NCBI GenBank assembly: GCA_965248955.1
Contig: OZ252212.1
Span: forward strand, 310,001-374,000
Origin: DAOUJH01 sp965248955
GTDB lineage: Bacteria > Chloroflexota > Dehalococcoidia > Lucifugimonadales > QGNO01
Direction of reading: 5' to 3'
DNA length: 64,000 nt
Numbering within the stretch: position 1 is the first letter of the stretch; the number at the start of each line of letters is the position of its first letter. Below are positions 32,062 through 40,764 of this stretch, in pieces. Position numbers and translations under genes: made by a program. The notes under the pieces were generated by a model. It saw nothing but the letters and a program-made list of their open reading frames with translations, searched no databases and was not told where the DNA came from.

Positions 32062-32680
32062 CCCGCAACCCACCGTCGTTCCCGCGCAGACAGACCTCTG
32101 CATAACCTCTTCCCCCTTGATGGGGGAAGATTGAGATGGGGGTGAACCGTTCCTGGACACCACTCCTTTTTGCTCCTATTCCCACGACGCCCCCACCGTC
32201 ATGGCCAGAAACCGAAGCAATCCGGTGGCGACGCGGGGTCAATCGCCCACGTGAGGACACCCCCCTGTCATGCTGAGGAGTCGGTTGCACACCCCTCGCC
32301 CTCAACCAACCCCCACCGACGAAGCATCCCAGGCCGTCGTTCCCACACCACCGTCGTTCCCGCGCAGGGGGAACCCAGGGGCGGACACCCCCCCCTGTCA
32401 TGCTGAGGAGTCGGTTGCACACCCCTCGCCCTCAACCACCCCCGCCGACGAAGCATCCCAGACCACCGTCCCGCGCTCACCTGTCGTTCCCGCGCAACCT
32501 GCCCCGCACTTGATGCGGGGGCGGGAACCCAGGAGCCTGCCTACACCCCGCTCATGGTGAGCCTAGAGTTTATCCTGAGCGTAGCCGAAGGGAACCATTT
32601 GAGCGGGAACCCGACAAAAGGGTCCTCTCACCCCGCCAAAGGTCCGATACAATCCCAGAAACTACAACCCGGAGGCTACT
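32062..32680. repeat. Long intergenic repeat cluster with a near-tandem duplication
   Basis: No gene. Two copies of the TGTCATGCTGAGGAGTCGGTTGCACACCCCTCGCCCTCAACC...GACGAAGCATCCCA-type repeat (32266-32331 and 32396-32461) are nearly identical even in the usually variable middle, so this is a recent local duplication about 130 bases apart. Other members: CGTTCCCGCGCAG palindromes (about 32072, 32353, 32483), a GAAACCGAAGCAATCCGGTGG piece (about 32209-32229), and a long CCCGCTCATGGTGAGC...GAACCATTTGAGCGGG hairpin (about 32549-32608). Confidence 0.7.
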
Positions 32681-33046
32681 ATGGGACTAGATGTCGGAAT
32701 CATCACCTTTCAATACCTGCCACGCCCTAGAGGTCATGCCTATAGGTTCGCCTGGGAGCTTGCCCACGAGGCTGGCGCTTACGGCTACATGCACGGCGAC
32801 AGCAATAACTATGCCGCTTTCAGCCAGCGCCAGGTGCTCCGCATGCTCGACGAGTTCGCCGCAAGAAAGCAGCTTGACACACCGGCCCGAACCGAGATCA
32901 TCGACTGGCTGAGGTCACTCCCTTGGGACGACTGGCAAGACGACCTAGTCTTGTATAACACTACCAATGACGATGACGAAGACCCAATCCTAGACTACGA
33001 CCCTGAACGACACGGTGGGCTTATTGAGCTTCACTTCAACTGGTAA
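32681..33046 (+). CDS. Hypothetical protein, 121 residues
   Basis: ATG 32681 is preceded by GGAGG at 32671-32675. The protein begins MGLDVGIITFQYLPRP and is acidic at the C-terminus (NDDDEDPILDYDPERHGG). No signal or membrane segment is present, and I do not recognise the family. It lies 36 bases upstream of the broken AIPR gene, on the same strand and in the same low-GC accessory stretch, so it may belong to the same defence cassette. Confidence 0.6.
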   Translation: MGLDVGIITFQYLPRPRGHAYRFAWELAHEAGAYGYMHGDSNNYAAFSQRQVLRMLDEFAARKQLDTPARTEIIDWLRSLPWDDWQDDLVLYNTTNDDDEDPILDYDPERHGGLIELHFNW

Positions 33047-33082
33047 AGAAGTTACAATGCCGTCACTTATCGGGAGGAATTA

Positions 33083-34877
33083 TTGGCTATGCCTAGAAGT
33101 CAACCTGCGGAGACATCAGCGTTTGGCGACCATATTGCCGAGCTTGCCGCAACATATTACGACAATGACGAGTCAAAGGCTTTTCGCCACGCGGCGTTCC
33201 AGTTAGCTGCACAAGACCCCAACATAGCCGACACACAGGTTATTGAAGCAACCGGCATTGACAAGCCCGGAGATCTCGAGATCGACGGTTGGTATGTTGA
33301 TGACAACGATGAGTCAATTCTTCTATTCCAGAGTCAAGGAGGCAAGAGGCGAGCCAACGAAGGAAAAGTAGCTAAGTTTTGGCTGTCCCCAGAAGAACTG
33401 CTAGAACCTGGGAGAATAGCCGCCACTCCAAATCAATCTGTACACGAGCTATCGCGAGAGCTTGAGGGACTAGTAAGGAATGAATACGGCATAAGGCTCG
33501 TATTTGCTTCAAGAGGGGGCTTTGAGAGGGCTGCACAAAAGTTCGCTCAGCCAAAGTCAAAATCTGAAAGAGCGTTCACGTTAAGTGACGGAACCAAAGT
33601 AACTTGCAGTTGTACTCTTGAACTGCTAACTGAGAGCGACCTTGCCCGTAGATTCGATGAATACAGGTCCGGTTTCCTTTCCAGTGGTAGTACAGATATT
33701 ACTCTGGCTATAGACCCTTCGAACATATACTCGGTCGGCGAACCAAAATTCGCTTCGCGCGACAGTAAAAGCAAGCGAGATCGTTCGCATTTTCAAGACG
33801 AAAGGTATTGGGTTCCGTCTCTTCTCACTTAATCCTCGTGGGCCACTTGCTAACGCAAAGCCAAACAAGAACATCGAACGAACGCTGGACTCTGAGTCGG
33901 GGCGTAGACAATTCCATCTGTTAAACAATGGGCTATGTGCTACCTGTGATGATTTCGACATAAGTAATACGTCTATAACAGTCAAAAATTTCCAAATAGT
34001 TAATGGATGCCAAACTACCGTTAGCCTAAATAAAAGGACTGAGGATGAACTAGAACAGACTCTTGTTGACCTTAAGCTCACAATTGCCGACTGGGAATTA
34101 GCCGAGCGTATTGCGATAGCATCGAACACCCAAACGGCACTGAGAGCACGAGACTATGCCTCATTTGAAGAGGAGCAACTGCGCCTTCAACGTGAGTTTG
34201 CAATTGAGGCAAGGCCACCCTGGTATTACGAAGTCAAACAAGGCTACTGGCGATTTGTCCTTCAAGACAGCGAGAAGGCTCGTTTCAAAACAGGGAGGCG
34301 AAAGCGTCACATTGAAGTTCAGCCTCTAGCTCAAGCCTCGCTTGCATTCCTAGGCCTTCCAGATGAAGCGCTCGACAGGGTCAGATTTGTTTTTGAAGGA
34401 ATCAAGAATTCCGAGGAACGCGCGCAATATGAACGTGCATTCCCACAGGGAATTAAGGCTCGTCAATTGCTCCTGCCGTGGCAGATACTTGACTACCTGG
34501 AAAAGCCGGCAGAAAAGGACGAGCGGCCCAAATACTCAACCTTTCACGCACTTTGGCTAATCGCAGACTTTCTTCGAACTCACAGTGGACTTCAGCCCGC
34601 TCGCCCCTTTAGTACCCAAAAGACTACTGACCTCCTTAAGACCTTGGACAATTGGCTTCCCCTTTTGGCTCCTATTGCATACATTGCTTGCAGTCATGCT
34701 TATCAACGTGCGCAGTACATTACGGGAGATTCCGTGGATTTACGGGACTTCTTTCGAGCTTCAGGTGAACTTGAAGGAGGGATTAACCCCAAAGTTCTAG
34801 TCAAGGAAGCCTTTAACAATGAACTCAGGATAGCAGAACGAAGCGGTCGAAACCCAAAGGACCAGCTACCGCCTTAG
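33083..34877 (+). pseudogene. AIPR-family abortive-infection protein gene, frameshifted
   Basis: Two frames together encode one AIPR (abortive infection phage resistance) protein of about 598 residues. The first (33083-33832; TTG 33083 or ATG 33089 after GGGAGG) covers the N-terminal part, with EIDGWYVDDNDESILLFQSQGG. The second frame, open from about 33714 to the stop at 34877, carries the family hallmarks: VKASEIVRIF, then LNPRG, then FHLLNNGLCATC and FQIVNGCQTTVS. The two frames must join near 33755-33762 in the CGCGCG run, where a single-base insertion explains the break. It is therefore a decayed gene unless this is a sequencing error. Base composition is lower in GC than the flanks, suggesting acquisition. 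Confidence 0.88.
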
Positions 34878-34973
34878 CTAACTATCAACACCGTTCGCGG
34901 TTCACATACCCCCCTGCCGCCTTCTCTCCCTATTATCCTTGACATTGCTTATGCCATCCACAAGAATATCTGT
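34878..34973. other. Short intergenic stretch
   Basis: No gene; it separates the AIPR gene from the protease-like remnant. Confidence 0.4.
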
Positions 34974-35329
34974 ATGGGAATATTCATAGCACGTTTAGGT
35001 GTAAGTGACGGGAACGGCAGTGCTACTCAATGGGTAGATGCCCAAGTAGACTCCGGCGCTAAGCACACCGTATTGCCTAATTCTTTACTGTCCGATGTAG
35101 TAGGTATAACACCAACAGCGGAAGGGAGTTTACCCTTGCCGATGGTAGGAAGGTCTTAATGCCAATAGGGGAAGCTCGTCTCTACGTCGAGGACAGAGAA
35201 GCTTTTAGCACCGTCATATTTGGTGTGGAAGGCAAATACCTACTCGGAGCAACAACGCTTCAATTACTCGACTTAATCCCCGATACTTCCAACGAGAGAT
35301 TGATCCCCGCACCTGAATTGACTATCTAG
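34974..35329 (+). pseudogene. Retropepsin-like aspartic protease domain gene, frameshifted
   Basis: The first frame (ATG 34974) encodes QVDSGAKHTVLPNSLLSDV, the D-(S/T)-G-A plus TxLP pattern of clan AA single-domain aspartic proteases. A second frame from about 35141 gives ADGRKVLMPIGEARLYVED followed by VIFGVEGKYLLGATTLQLLDL and the ending RLIPAPELTI, with stop at 35327-35329. Restoring one base at 35138-35140 joins them into a 118-residue family member. Its function in bacteria is unknown. It is another decayed gene in the accessory island. Confidence 0.8.
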
Positions 35330-35690
35330 CAAGCGGTCTATTTACCCCCCTGCCACCTCCCCCTTCCCCATTGGCCGCCTTCCCTCTATCATTGGCCCCA
35401 TGAAACACGGCCCGCCCTCAACCCCTGTTCTCGCCCTCACAACGAAAAGCGCGCCCACCTCTGACGACATTCGGATTTGTTCCCCATATTTACAACTTTC
35501 CCGTGCCTGTGCTAAACATAACGTTTGAAACAATTCCCTCTCCCAGGCAGGAAAACCCTTACTCCGCCCCGCCCTCCTCTTGCCTGGCGAGGTTGAGAAA
35601 GCGGTTCGTAGAGGCAAGATAGTCGTCGCGGAGTTCACACAGGACCACTTCTCTCTGCATCAGACTATCAATGCTCCTAGAATCATCGGT
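35330..35690. repeat. Spacer with copy 1 of a TTGTTT/GAAACAATTCC repeat
   Basis: About 35463-35584 matches 38498-38630 at ATTCGGATTTGTTYCCCATATTT, then at ACATAACGTYTGAAACAATTCC and CTCTCCCAGGCAGGAAAACC, with a variable middle. A third, more distant copy lies at 53364-53455 on the other strand. The remaining 100 bases contain a short open stretch without a start codon. No gene is supported. Confidence 0.65.
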
Positions 35691-36980
35691 TTATGAGGCA
35701 GCAGATGCGCTAGCCAAATGAGGTCTTCTCAGGAAAAGGAGAGCCACAATGGCAACGCCAGCGACCGCAGCGAATGTCAGAAGAGCGTTTGCATAGCTGT
35801 CCGTCATATCGAAGACCCATCCGGCAAATACAGGCGTGACAAGTCCAATCATGCCCACGGTTTGGAGAAGGCCGTTCAGAGTAGCGAATGCCTTACGACC
35901 GAAGTACTCCCCTATTATCGAATGATTTACTGGCGCCGTGCTTTCCCCCAGCGCCATTAACAAAGCAAAAACAAGCAGAGGAAAAATGCCGCTGAAATTC
36001 ACTATAACTAGCATAGCTGCAACTGTTCCCACATGCCCGAGGAGCAGCATTGGCGCTTTGTTAAATCGATCTCCAAGCCAGCCAAACATCAAGATCAATG
36101 GAACTGCTGTGAAAGCCAGCAACCCCAGAAGGTTGGCGCCCGCTTGCTCACTTAAGCCCTTCCAGACAAAGATAGGTATGATGTGTACCCGCACTCCCTG
36201 ATTCAGGGAAAGTCTGACCATAGTGCTGAAAGCTATGATCCAATAGGATGGGGTATGTAACGCCTCTTTGAACGTGAAGTCTGCTGGCAGCTCCCTGGTT
36301 GCTGTCGTTTCAGCCTTCGAATGGCCTCCCTCGCTCGACACCTCTCCAATACGCCCGCCGTCTGGCAACAGCCCCATAGACTCTGGTGTTCTACGTATGA
36401 ACAGTGCAGCAGGAAGTGTGACTATCAGAGTAACCAGTGCTGCGACGACAGCGCCGTTTCTCCAGCCATGGTTCAGGACAATGAACGCAATAATGGGGGT
36501 AGAAAGGGCGGTTCCCAAACGTATTGAGCCTGAGAACAGACTGAGCACTCTGGTTCGATAACGAACGAACCACAGATTGGCGACTGCATGCATGGCATGG
36601 GCGCCAGCTATGTTAGAAGAAGGAGAGATCATTAGGAGGTAGATGAGGGCATACGTCCAGTAGTTATGCGCCGTGGCCAACAGAATGAATCCAAGGCTTC
36701 CCATAATGATGCCTACTACTGTAGGGAGCCGTGGCCCAAAGCGGTCTATAATCCATCCAGCTATGGGTGCTTCTATACCACCCTCTAGGCGCGCTATTGA
36801 GAAGATAAACGCTAGAGCGGCTCGACTAACGCCTAGCTCTTGGTACACCGGCAGGAAGAAAATCGGCACTGTGGCTTGACGCATCGACCCGAATCCATTG
36901 ACCACGATTCCGATAGTCGCCATCCACCATCCATAGTGAACCCGCGGGACGTGTTCTGCTTGAGTTCTATCTCTTCTCAA
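35691..36980 (-). CDS. MFS transporter (monocarboxylate/OFA-like)
   Basis: A 429-residue, 12-helix transporter. It begins with VHYGWWMATIGIVVNGFG, the usual start of the OFA/monocarboxylate-type MFS group. The A-motif-like loop is GWIIDRFGPRLPTVVG (about 75-90), and there is a long central loop (about 205-235) between the two six-helix halves. The second-half loop is GWLGDRFNKAPMLL. It probably takes up or exports an organic acid; the substrate is unknown. A related transporter is encoded at 43658-44953. The start is ATG 36980. Confidence 0.92.
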   Translation of the reverse strand: MRRDRTQAEHVPRVHYGWWMATIGIVVNGFGSMRQATVPIFFLPVYQELGVSRAALAFIFSIARLEGGIEAPIAGWIIDRFGPRLPTVVGIIMGSLGFILLATAHNYWTYALIYLLMISPSSNIAGAHAMHAVANLWFVRYRTRVLSLFSGSIRLGTALSTPIIAFIVLNHGWRNGAVVAALVTLIVTLPAALFIRRTPESMGLLPDGGRIGEVSSEGGHSKAETTATRELPADFTFKEALHTPSYWIIAFSTMVRLSLNQGVRVHIIPIFVWKGLSEQAGANLLGLLAFTAVPLILMFGWLGDRFNKAPMLLLGHVGTVAAMLVIVNFSGIFPLLVFALLMALGESTAPVNHSIIGEYFGRKAFATLNGLLQTVGMIGLVTPVFAGWVFDMTDSYANALLTFAAVAGVAIVALLFLRRPHLASASAAS

Positions 36981-37308
36981 GTTCTTCCCTCAACAACGAG
37001 ACCTCTCCTTGGAGGCAAACCAAATCCATGCCTCAATTTAACAGCATAGCCGCTCAGAGGATGATTCGCCATCCTAGCCACATGCCCCAGCGCGACCCGA
37101 ATGGGACGTGGAGACGTGAATAAACTCCTCGGTACTCCGTAGGCTCTTCATGGCAGGGACGCAATAGCAACGAAAAAGTGCGGTACTCGTGGGCTGTTGA
37201 CTTGGATGCAGACGGATAGGTAAAGTGGGGCGCCAAAGGGTGTGCTAGTTGCCAGCTAGCCCTCTGCACTGCCAGACAACCCCTTAGGAAGAGGTGCAAT
37301 CTTACTGT
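36981..37308. other. Intergenic, no gene seen
   Basis: The divergent promoter region for the MFS gene (minus) and the cupin gene (plus). No dispersed repeat or RNA gene recognised. Confidence 0.5.
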
Positions 37309-37713
37309 ATGGATACTGATCTCGACGTTAAGTGCACGGTCGTAAGGCCCGACGAGCTTGAGGTGGAGGTCGCCTCGGGCGTGATGACGCGGCTGGCCGG
37401 CGTGTCGCAGGCGCTGGTGGGTGCCGAGGGCATTCATCTTGCGGTCGCCACCATTCCGCCCGGTTGCGCTTCCTCGCCTCACTATCACGTAAACTGCGAA
37501 TCCGCCATTTACGTGCTGAAGGGTAAGGGGCGGTTCCTCACTGGAAAGCGGCTCGATAACAGCTTGTCGATAGCACCAGGCGACTTTATCTATGTTCCGC
37601 CGCATTCGGTACATCAGCCCGTCAACGACAGCCTGACGGAGCCGATGGAGCTGATCGTGGCGCGCAACGCGCCGGTGGAAATCGTCGTCGAGCACGACCC
37701 CTCCGCCGAGTAG
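37309..37713 (+). CDS. Cupin-domain protein
   Basis: About 134 residues forming one small beta-barrel. The cupin metal motifs are recognisable: PPGCASSPHYHVNCESAIYVLKGKG-type motif 1 (H..H then E) and GDFIYVPPHSVHQPVN as motif 2 (His). Such proteins are isomerases, dioxygenases or small-molecule binding proteins. I placed the start at ATG 37309; an in-frame GTG at 37294 is the alternative, and neither has an ideally spaced ribosome-binding site. It lies divergent from an MFS transporter gene. Confidence 0.85.
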   Translation: MDTDLDVKCTVVRPDELEVEVASGVMTRLAGVSQALVGAEGIHLAVATIPPGCASSPHYHVNCESAIYVLKGKGRFLTGKRLDNSLSIAPGDFIYVPPHSVHQPVNDSLTEPMELIVARNAPVEIVVEHDPSAE

Positions 37714-37728
37714 CTCCCCTTCAGTTCG

Positions 37729-37924
37729 GGGCGTACGGTCGTCCGCGAGTACGTGGACGAGGCCGAGAGTAGTCGTATCACCGACAGGCCCCAGTTCCGA
37801 ATAGTGATCGACGAGGCCGCCAAGTCCAACGCTCCTTTCACAGAGATTCTGGTTTGGAAGTTCTCCAGACTCACCCGCAGGCGGGAGCACGCCATCGCTT
37901 TCAAATCCATCATCAGGCGCAGGG
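37729..37924 (+). pseudogene. Serine-recombinase fragment
   Basis: An internal piece of a resolvase/invertase-type large serine recombinase: VVREYVDEAESSRITDRPQF, then APFTEILVWKFSRLTRRREHA and AFKSIIRRRG. The catalytic Ser region at the N-terminus and all C-terminal domains are missing. The frame then runs into the XRE gene on the opposite strand. It marks a past mobile element or phage. Confidence 0.75.
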
Positions 37925-37925
37925 G

Positions 37926-38261
37926 CTACTCCCTCACCAAGACGTCGATGGTGGTGCCAAGCGCACTGGCGATGCGGGCCAAGGCCGAGGTCGATCCCGG
38001 TTTTACCCCACGTTCAATCTCGGAGATATACCCTGCGGCGACACCTGTTTTCTCGGACAGTTCCCTCAGAGTGATGCCTTGGTGTTTCTGAAACGCCAGG
38101 ACGGGACCCATCCCGCGCATAATGTCGAGGGCTACCTCGTGGGGAACACGCACGCCATCGTCCGCATCCTGGGCAGCCAGCATCTCCTCAAGTTGGTTGT
38201 TGCGCTCGATGAGAGCATCGTACTCCCTCCGGGTCAAGGTGATGGTCTCTTCGCTAGTCAT
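37926..38261 (-). CDS. XRE-family helix-turn-helix regulator
   Basis: A 111-residue DNA-binding protein. The N-terminal region starts MTSEETITLTRREYDALIE and is predicted coiled (LIERNNQLEEMLAAQ). The HTH domain is at about 55-108 (ITLRELSEKTGVAAGYISEIERG, then LARIASALG). Proteins of this layout often act as the antitoxin/repressor beside a RelE-type toxin, but no toxin gene is found upstream, so it may be orphaned. It overlaps nothing and ends 2 bases from the recombinase fragment. The start is ATG 38261 with GGAGG about 7 bases upstream. Confidence 0.88.
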   Translation of the reverse strand: MTSEETITLTRREYDALIERNNQLEEMLAAQDADDGVRVPHEVALDIMRGMGPVLAFQKHQGITLRELSEKTGVAAGYISEIERGVKPGSTSALARIASALGTTIDVLVRE

Positions 38262-38698
38262 AAGCCTCCCTCCTGTGTCGAACTCTCAGGACTATCAGGG
38301 TTGAGGGCTCGCCATCTTGAGTGGTGGGCCGACGCGTACGGTAGGCAATACAAGTCTTCGAGATGTGGCTGGGGACTCTGTGAGCCTGCCACCTCCCCCT
38401 TCCTCATCGCCCGCCGCTCTTGCTATCCTTGCCTCACCATGACAAGCACCCACAACCCACGCCGTCCCCATTCCCGGGGCGCATTCCGCCGCTTTCTTGA
38501 CGATATTCGGATTTGTTTCCCATATTTGCAAAAAAGTGGTTCGCGTTTAGCTTTGGAATTTGACATAACGTCTGAAACAATTCCCTCTCCCAGGCAGGAA
38601 AACCTCTACTCCGTCCTGCCCTCCTCTTGTCTACCGCACGCCTGCTGCCCTTACAATCTGCATACCATGGACGCACTTATGTCAAGGAGTAACCCGCC
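38262..38698. repeat. Spacer with copy 2 of the GAAACAATTCC repeat
   Basis: No gene. About 38498-38630 is the fullest copy of the repeat shared with 35463-35584: GATATTCGGATTTGTTTCCC at one end and TTGACATAACGTCTGAAACA then ATTCCCTCTCCCAGGCAGG at the other. The arms GGATTTGTTTC and GAAACAATTCC are near inverted repeats. It may supply a promoter (TTGACA) for the nuclease gene at 38699, but no -10 at standard spacing is convincing. Confidence 0.6.
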
Positions 38699-39955
38699 GT
38701 GAAGCTCATCCACTTCTCGGACCTCCACATCGGCGTCGAGAACTACGGCAGGCCCGACCCCGATACCGGCATGTCCACCCGACTCCTCGACTTCCTCGCC
38801 GCCTACGACGAGCTCGTCCAGTACGCCATCGACAACCGCGTAGACGCCGTCCTCTTTGCCGGCGACGCCTATAAGAACCGCGACCCCTCGCAGACCCACC
38901 AGCGCGAGTTCGCCAAGCGCATCGCCCAACTCGCCTCGGAGGGCATCGCCGTCTTCCTCGTCACCGGCAACCACGACCTTCCCGCCGTCGCCGGGCGCGC
39001 CTCCGCCCTCGAGATATTCCCCACCCTAGCCGTGGAGCGCGTCCACGTCTCGGACCGCATCCAGACCACCCTCCTTCGCACCAGCTCCGGCCCCCTCCAG
39101 GTCGTCTCCCTGCCCTGGATCAGGCGCAGCCGCTTCCTCTCCCGCGACGATACCCGAAACCTCACCATAGACCAGATTACTCAGCGTCTCCAAGAGCGCC
39201 TCACCTACAACCTCACCTGGGAGCTCCAGAACCTCAAGCCGAACATCCCCGCCGTCCTCGTCGGCCACGTCACCGTCTCCGGCGCCAGGGTCGGCGCCGA
39301 GCGATCCATGATGCTCGGCCGCGACCACGTCCTCCTCCTCTCCACCGTCTCCGACCCCTCGCTGGACTACGTGGCCCTGGGCCACATCCACAAGCACCAG
39401 GTCCTGGGCCACAACCCCATGACCGTTTACTCCGGCAGCATGCAGCGCGTCGACTTCTCCGAGGAGACCGAGTCCAAGGGCTTCTGCGTATTGGAGATCG
39501 ACTCGACCCGGCCCCAGGGTCAACGTCTCGCCGGCTTCGACTTCCACCCCGTCCAGGCCCGCACCTTCATCACCATCGACGTCGAAATCTCCCCCCACAA
39601 CGACGAACCCACCCGCGCCGTCCTTGAAGCCATCGCGCGTAAGTACGTCAGCCAGGCCATAGTCCGGCTCCGCATCAGCCTGTCGGAGGAGCAGGAGCCA
39701 CGCCTCCGTGAGCCTGAAATCCGCGCCGCCCTCAAGGACGCCCACCACATAGCCTCCATCCAGCGCAACGTAGTCCGCACCCGCCGCACCCGCATAGCCC
39801 CTGAGGCGGGCCGCGGCCTCTCTCCCGCGGACGCCATCCGCCTCTACTTCACAGTCCGCGACACAGACCCCAAGCACGCCCAGACCCTCCTTACCCACGC
39901 CGACGCCCTGATCCAAGAGGAGCTGGAGGAGTCCCAGCATGAACCGTCCGCCTGA
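38699..39955 (+). CDS. sbcD: SbcD/Mre11-like DNA repair exonuclease
   Basis: A 418-residue metallophosphoesterase nuclease for DNA-end processing. The motifs are in order: SDLHIG (D8, H10), LFAGDAYKNRDP (D56), VTGNHDLP (N91, H92), a GHVTVSG segment and LGHIHKHQ. Length and C-terminal cap fit SbcD. Its usual ATPase partner SbcC is not adjacent: the next gene is a thioredoxin-like protein. The GTG start at 38699 follows AAGGAG at a slightly long spacing. It is a single-gene unit downstream of repeat copy 2. Confidence 0.9.
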   Translation: MKLIHFSDLHIGVENYGRPDPDTGMSTRLLDFLAAYDELVQYAIDNRVDAVLFAGDAYKNRDPSQTHQREFAKRIAQLASEGIAVFLVTGNHDLPAVAGRASALEIFPTLAVERVHVSDRIQTTLLRTSSGPLQVVSLPWIRRSRFLSRDDTRNLTIDQITQRLQERLTYNLTWELQNLKPNIPAVLVGHVTVSGARVGAERSMMLGRDHVLLLSTVSDPSLDYVALGHIHKHQVLGHNPMTVYSGSMQRVDFSEETESKGFCVLEIDSTRPQGQRLAGFDFHPVQARTFITIDVEISPHNDEPTRAVLEAIARKYVSQAIVRLRISLSEEQEPRLREPEIRAALKDAHHIASIQRNVVRTRRTRIAPEAGRGLSPADAIRLYFTVRDTDPKHAQTLLTHADALIQEELEESQHEPSA

Positions 39956-40172
39956 CCCTTGTCATCCTGAGGCCACGCCCGCCACCGGCAAGTCCGCCAC
40001 CCACCCCTGGATGCCCGCCTACGCGGGCAAGACGGTGAGTGGTCCGTCATTCCCGCCCCCGAGCGGGAATCCAGGCGGAGGGGGATGCGCGCCGCCAATC
40101 CAGACCGGTGCCACACCCAGTTGACCTCAATCATCATCCAATCTACATTACTGGTATCAAAGAACTCGGCCA
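39956..40172. repeat. Intergenic stretch with palindromic repeats
   Basis: It contains GGATGCCCGCCTACGCGGGCAAGACGG (about 40009-40035) and GTCATTCCCGCCCCCGAGCGGGAATCC (about 40047-40073), two members of the palindrome family in opposite orientation. No gene. Confidence 0.6.
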
Positions 40173-40745
40173 ATGGAAGAGACAACGCAAACAACTTACC
40201 CATCCATAGTCAGGCGGGTTACCCTGGGCATAGCGGCCGTCATCTTCGCCGGCATAGGAGCGCTCATCGCCTTCGGACTGTTCCAGCTCCAGAACAACGC
40301 AGGCAATGGCCTCTCCACCGGCGACCTGGAGCCAGCACCCAACTTCACCGTCCCCCTTTATTCAGGCGGCTCCGGCGACTTTACCCTCTCCGACCACCTG
40401 GGCAGCCCGGTTGTCGTCAACTTCTGGGGCTCCTGGTGTCCCCCCTGTCGCGCCGAGTTTCCCGCCCTTCAGGCCGTCGCCAGCGAATACAATGACCGGG
40501 GTCTCATAGTCTTCGCCGTCGACGTCCAGGACACGGAGGAAAACGCCAGGGCCTTCCTGGATGAGCAAGGCGCCACCTTCTTCACCGGCCCCGACCTCAC
40601 CGGCCAGATCTCTCTGGACTACCAGGTGCTCTCCATGCCCACCACCTTCTTCGTTACCAGGGACGGCAAGATCCTCCGGTCGTGGGCCGGCCAGATAGAC
40701 GAGGCTCGACTGAGCACCTTCATTGAAGAGATCCTGAACACATAG
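40173..40745 (+). CDS. TlpA/ResA-like membrane-anchored thioredoxin
   Basis: A 190-residue thiol-disulfide oxidoreductase facing outward. The N-terminal signal anchor is at about 14-37. The thioredoxin fold carries WCPPC (C89, C92) in VVVNFWGSWCPPCRAEFP, and the cis-proline loop is SMPTTFFV. It probably reduces disulfides in cytochrome c or other exported proteins. The neighbours downstream are a CopD-like membrane protein and an Lgt-like protein, all on the same strand with small gaps, suggesting an envelope-maturation operon. Confidence 0.92.
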   Translation: MEETTQTTYPSIVRRVTLGIAAVIFAGIGALIAFGLFQLQNNAGNGLSTGDLEPAPNFTVPLYSGGSGDFTLSDHLGSPVVVNFWGSWCPPCRAEFPALQAVASEYNDRGLIVFAVDVQDTEENARAFLDEQGATFFTGPDLTGQISLDYQVLSMPTTFFVTRDGKILRSWAGQIDEARLSTFIEEILNT

Positions 40746-40764
40746 AGGAAGTCTTGCTAAGACC

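Noticed and set aside
30816..32105. 429-codon open frame overlapping frdB, frdC and frdD in another frame
   Set aside because: Very low-complexity Pro/Ser/Arg-rich translation with no motif; the three frd genes explain the sequence.
32266..32461. Possible CRISPR array from repeated blocks
   Set aside because: Only two adjacent copies, repeats of about 66 bases with variable middles, and the same family is scattered through the window; no cas genes.
35526..35696. Open stretch without a start codon ending VVAEFTQDHFSLHQTINAPRI
   Set aside because: Looks protein-like but has no start, overlaps repeat F and matches no family I recognise; a gene fragment is possible but unsupported.
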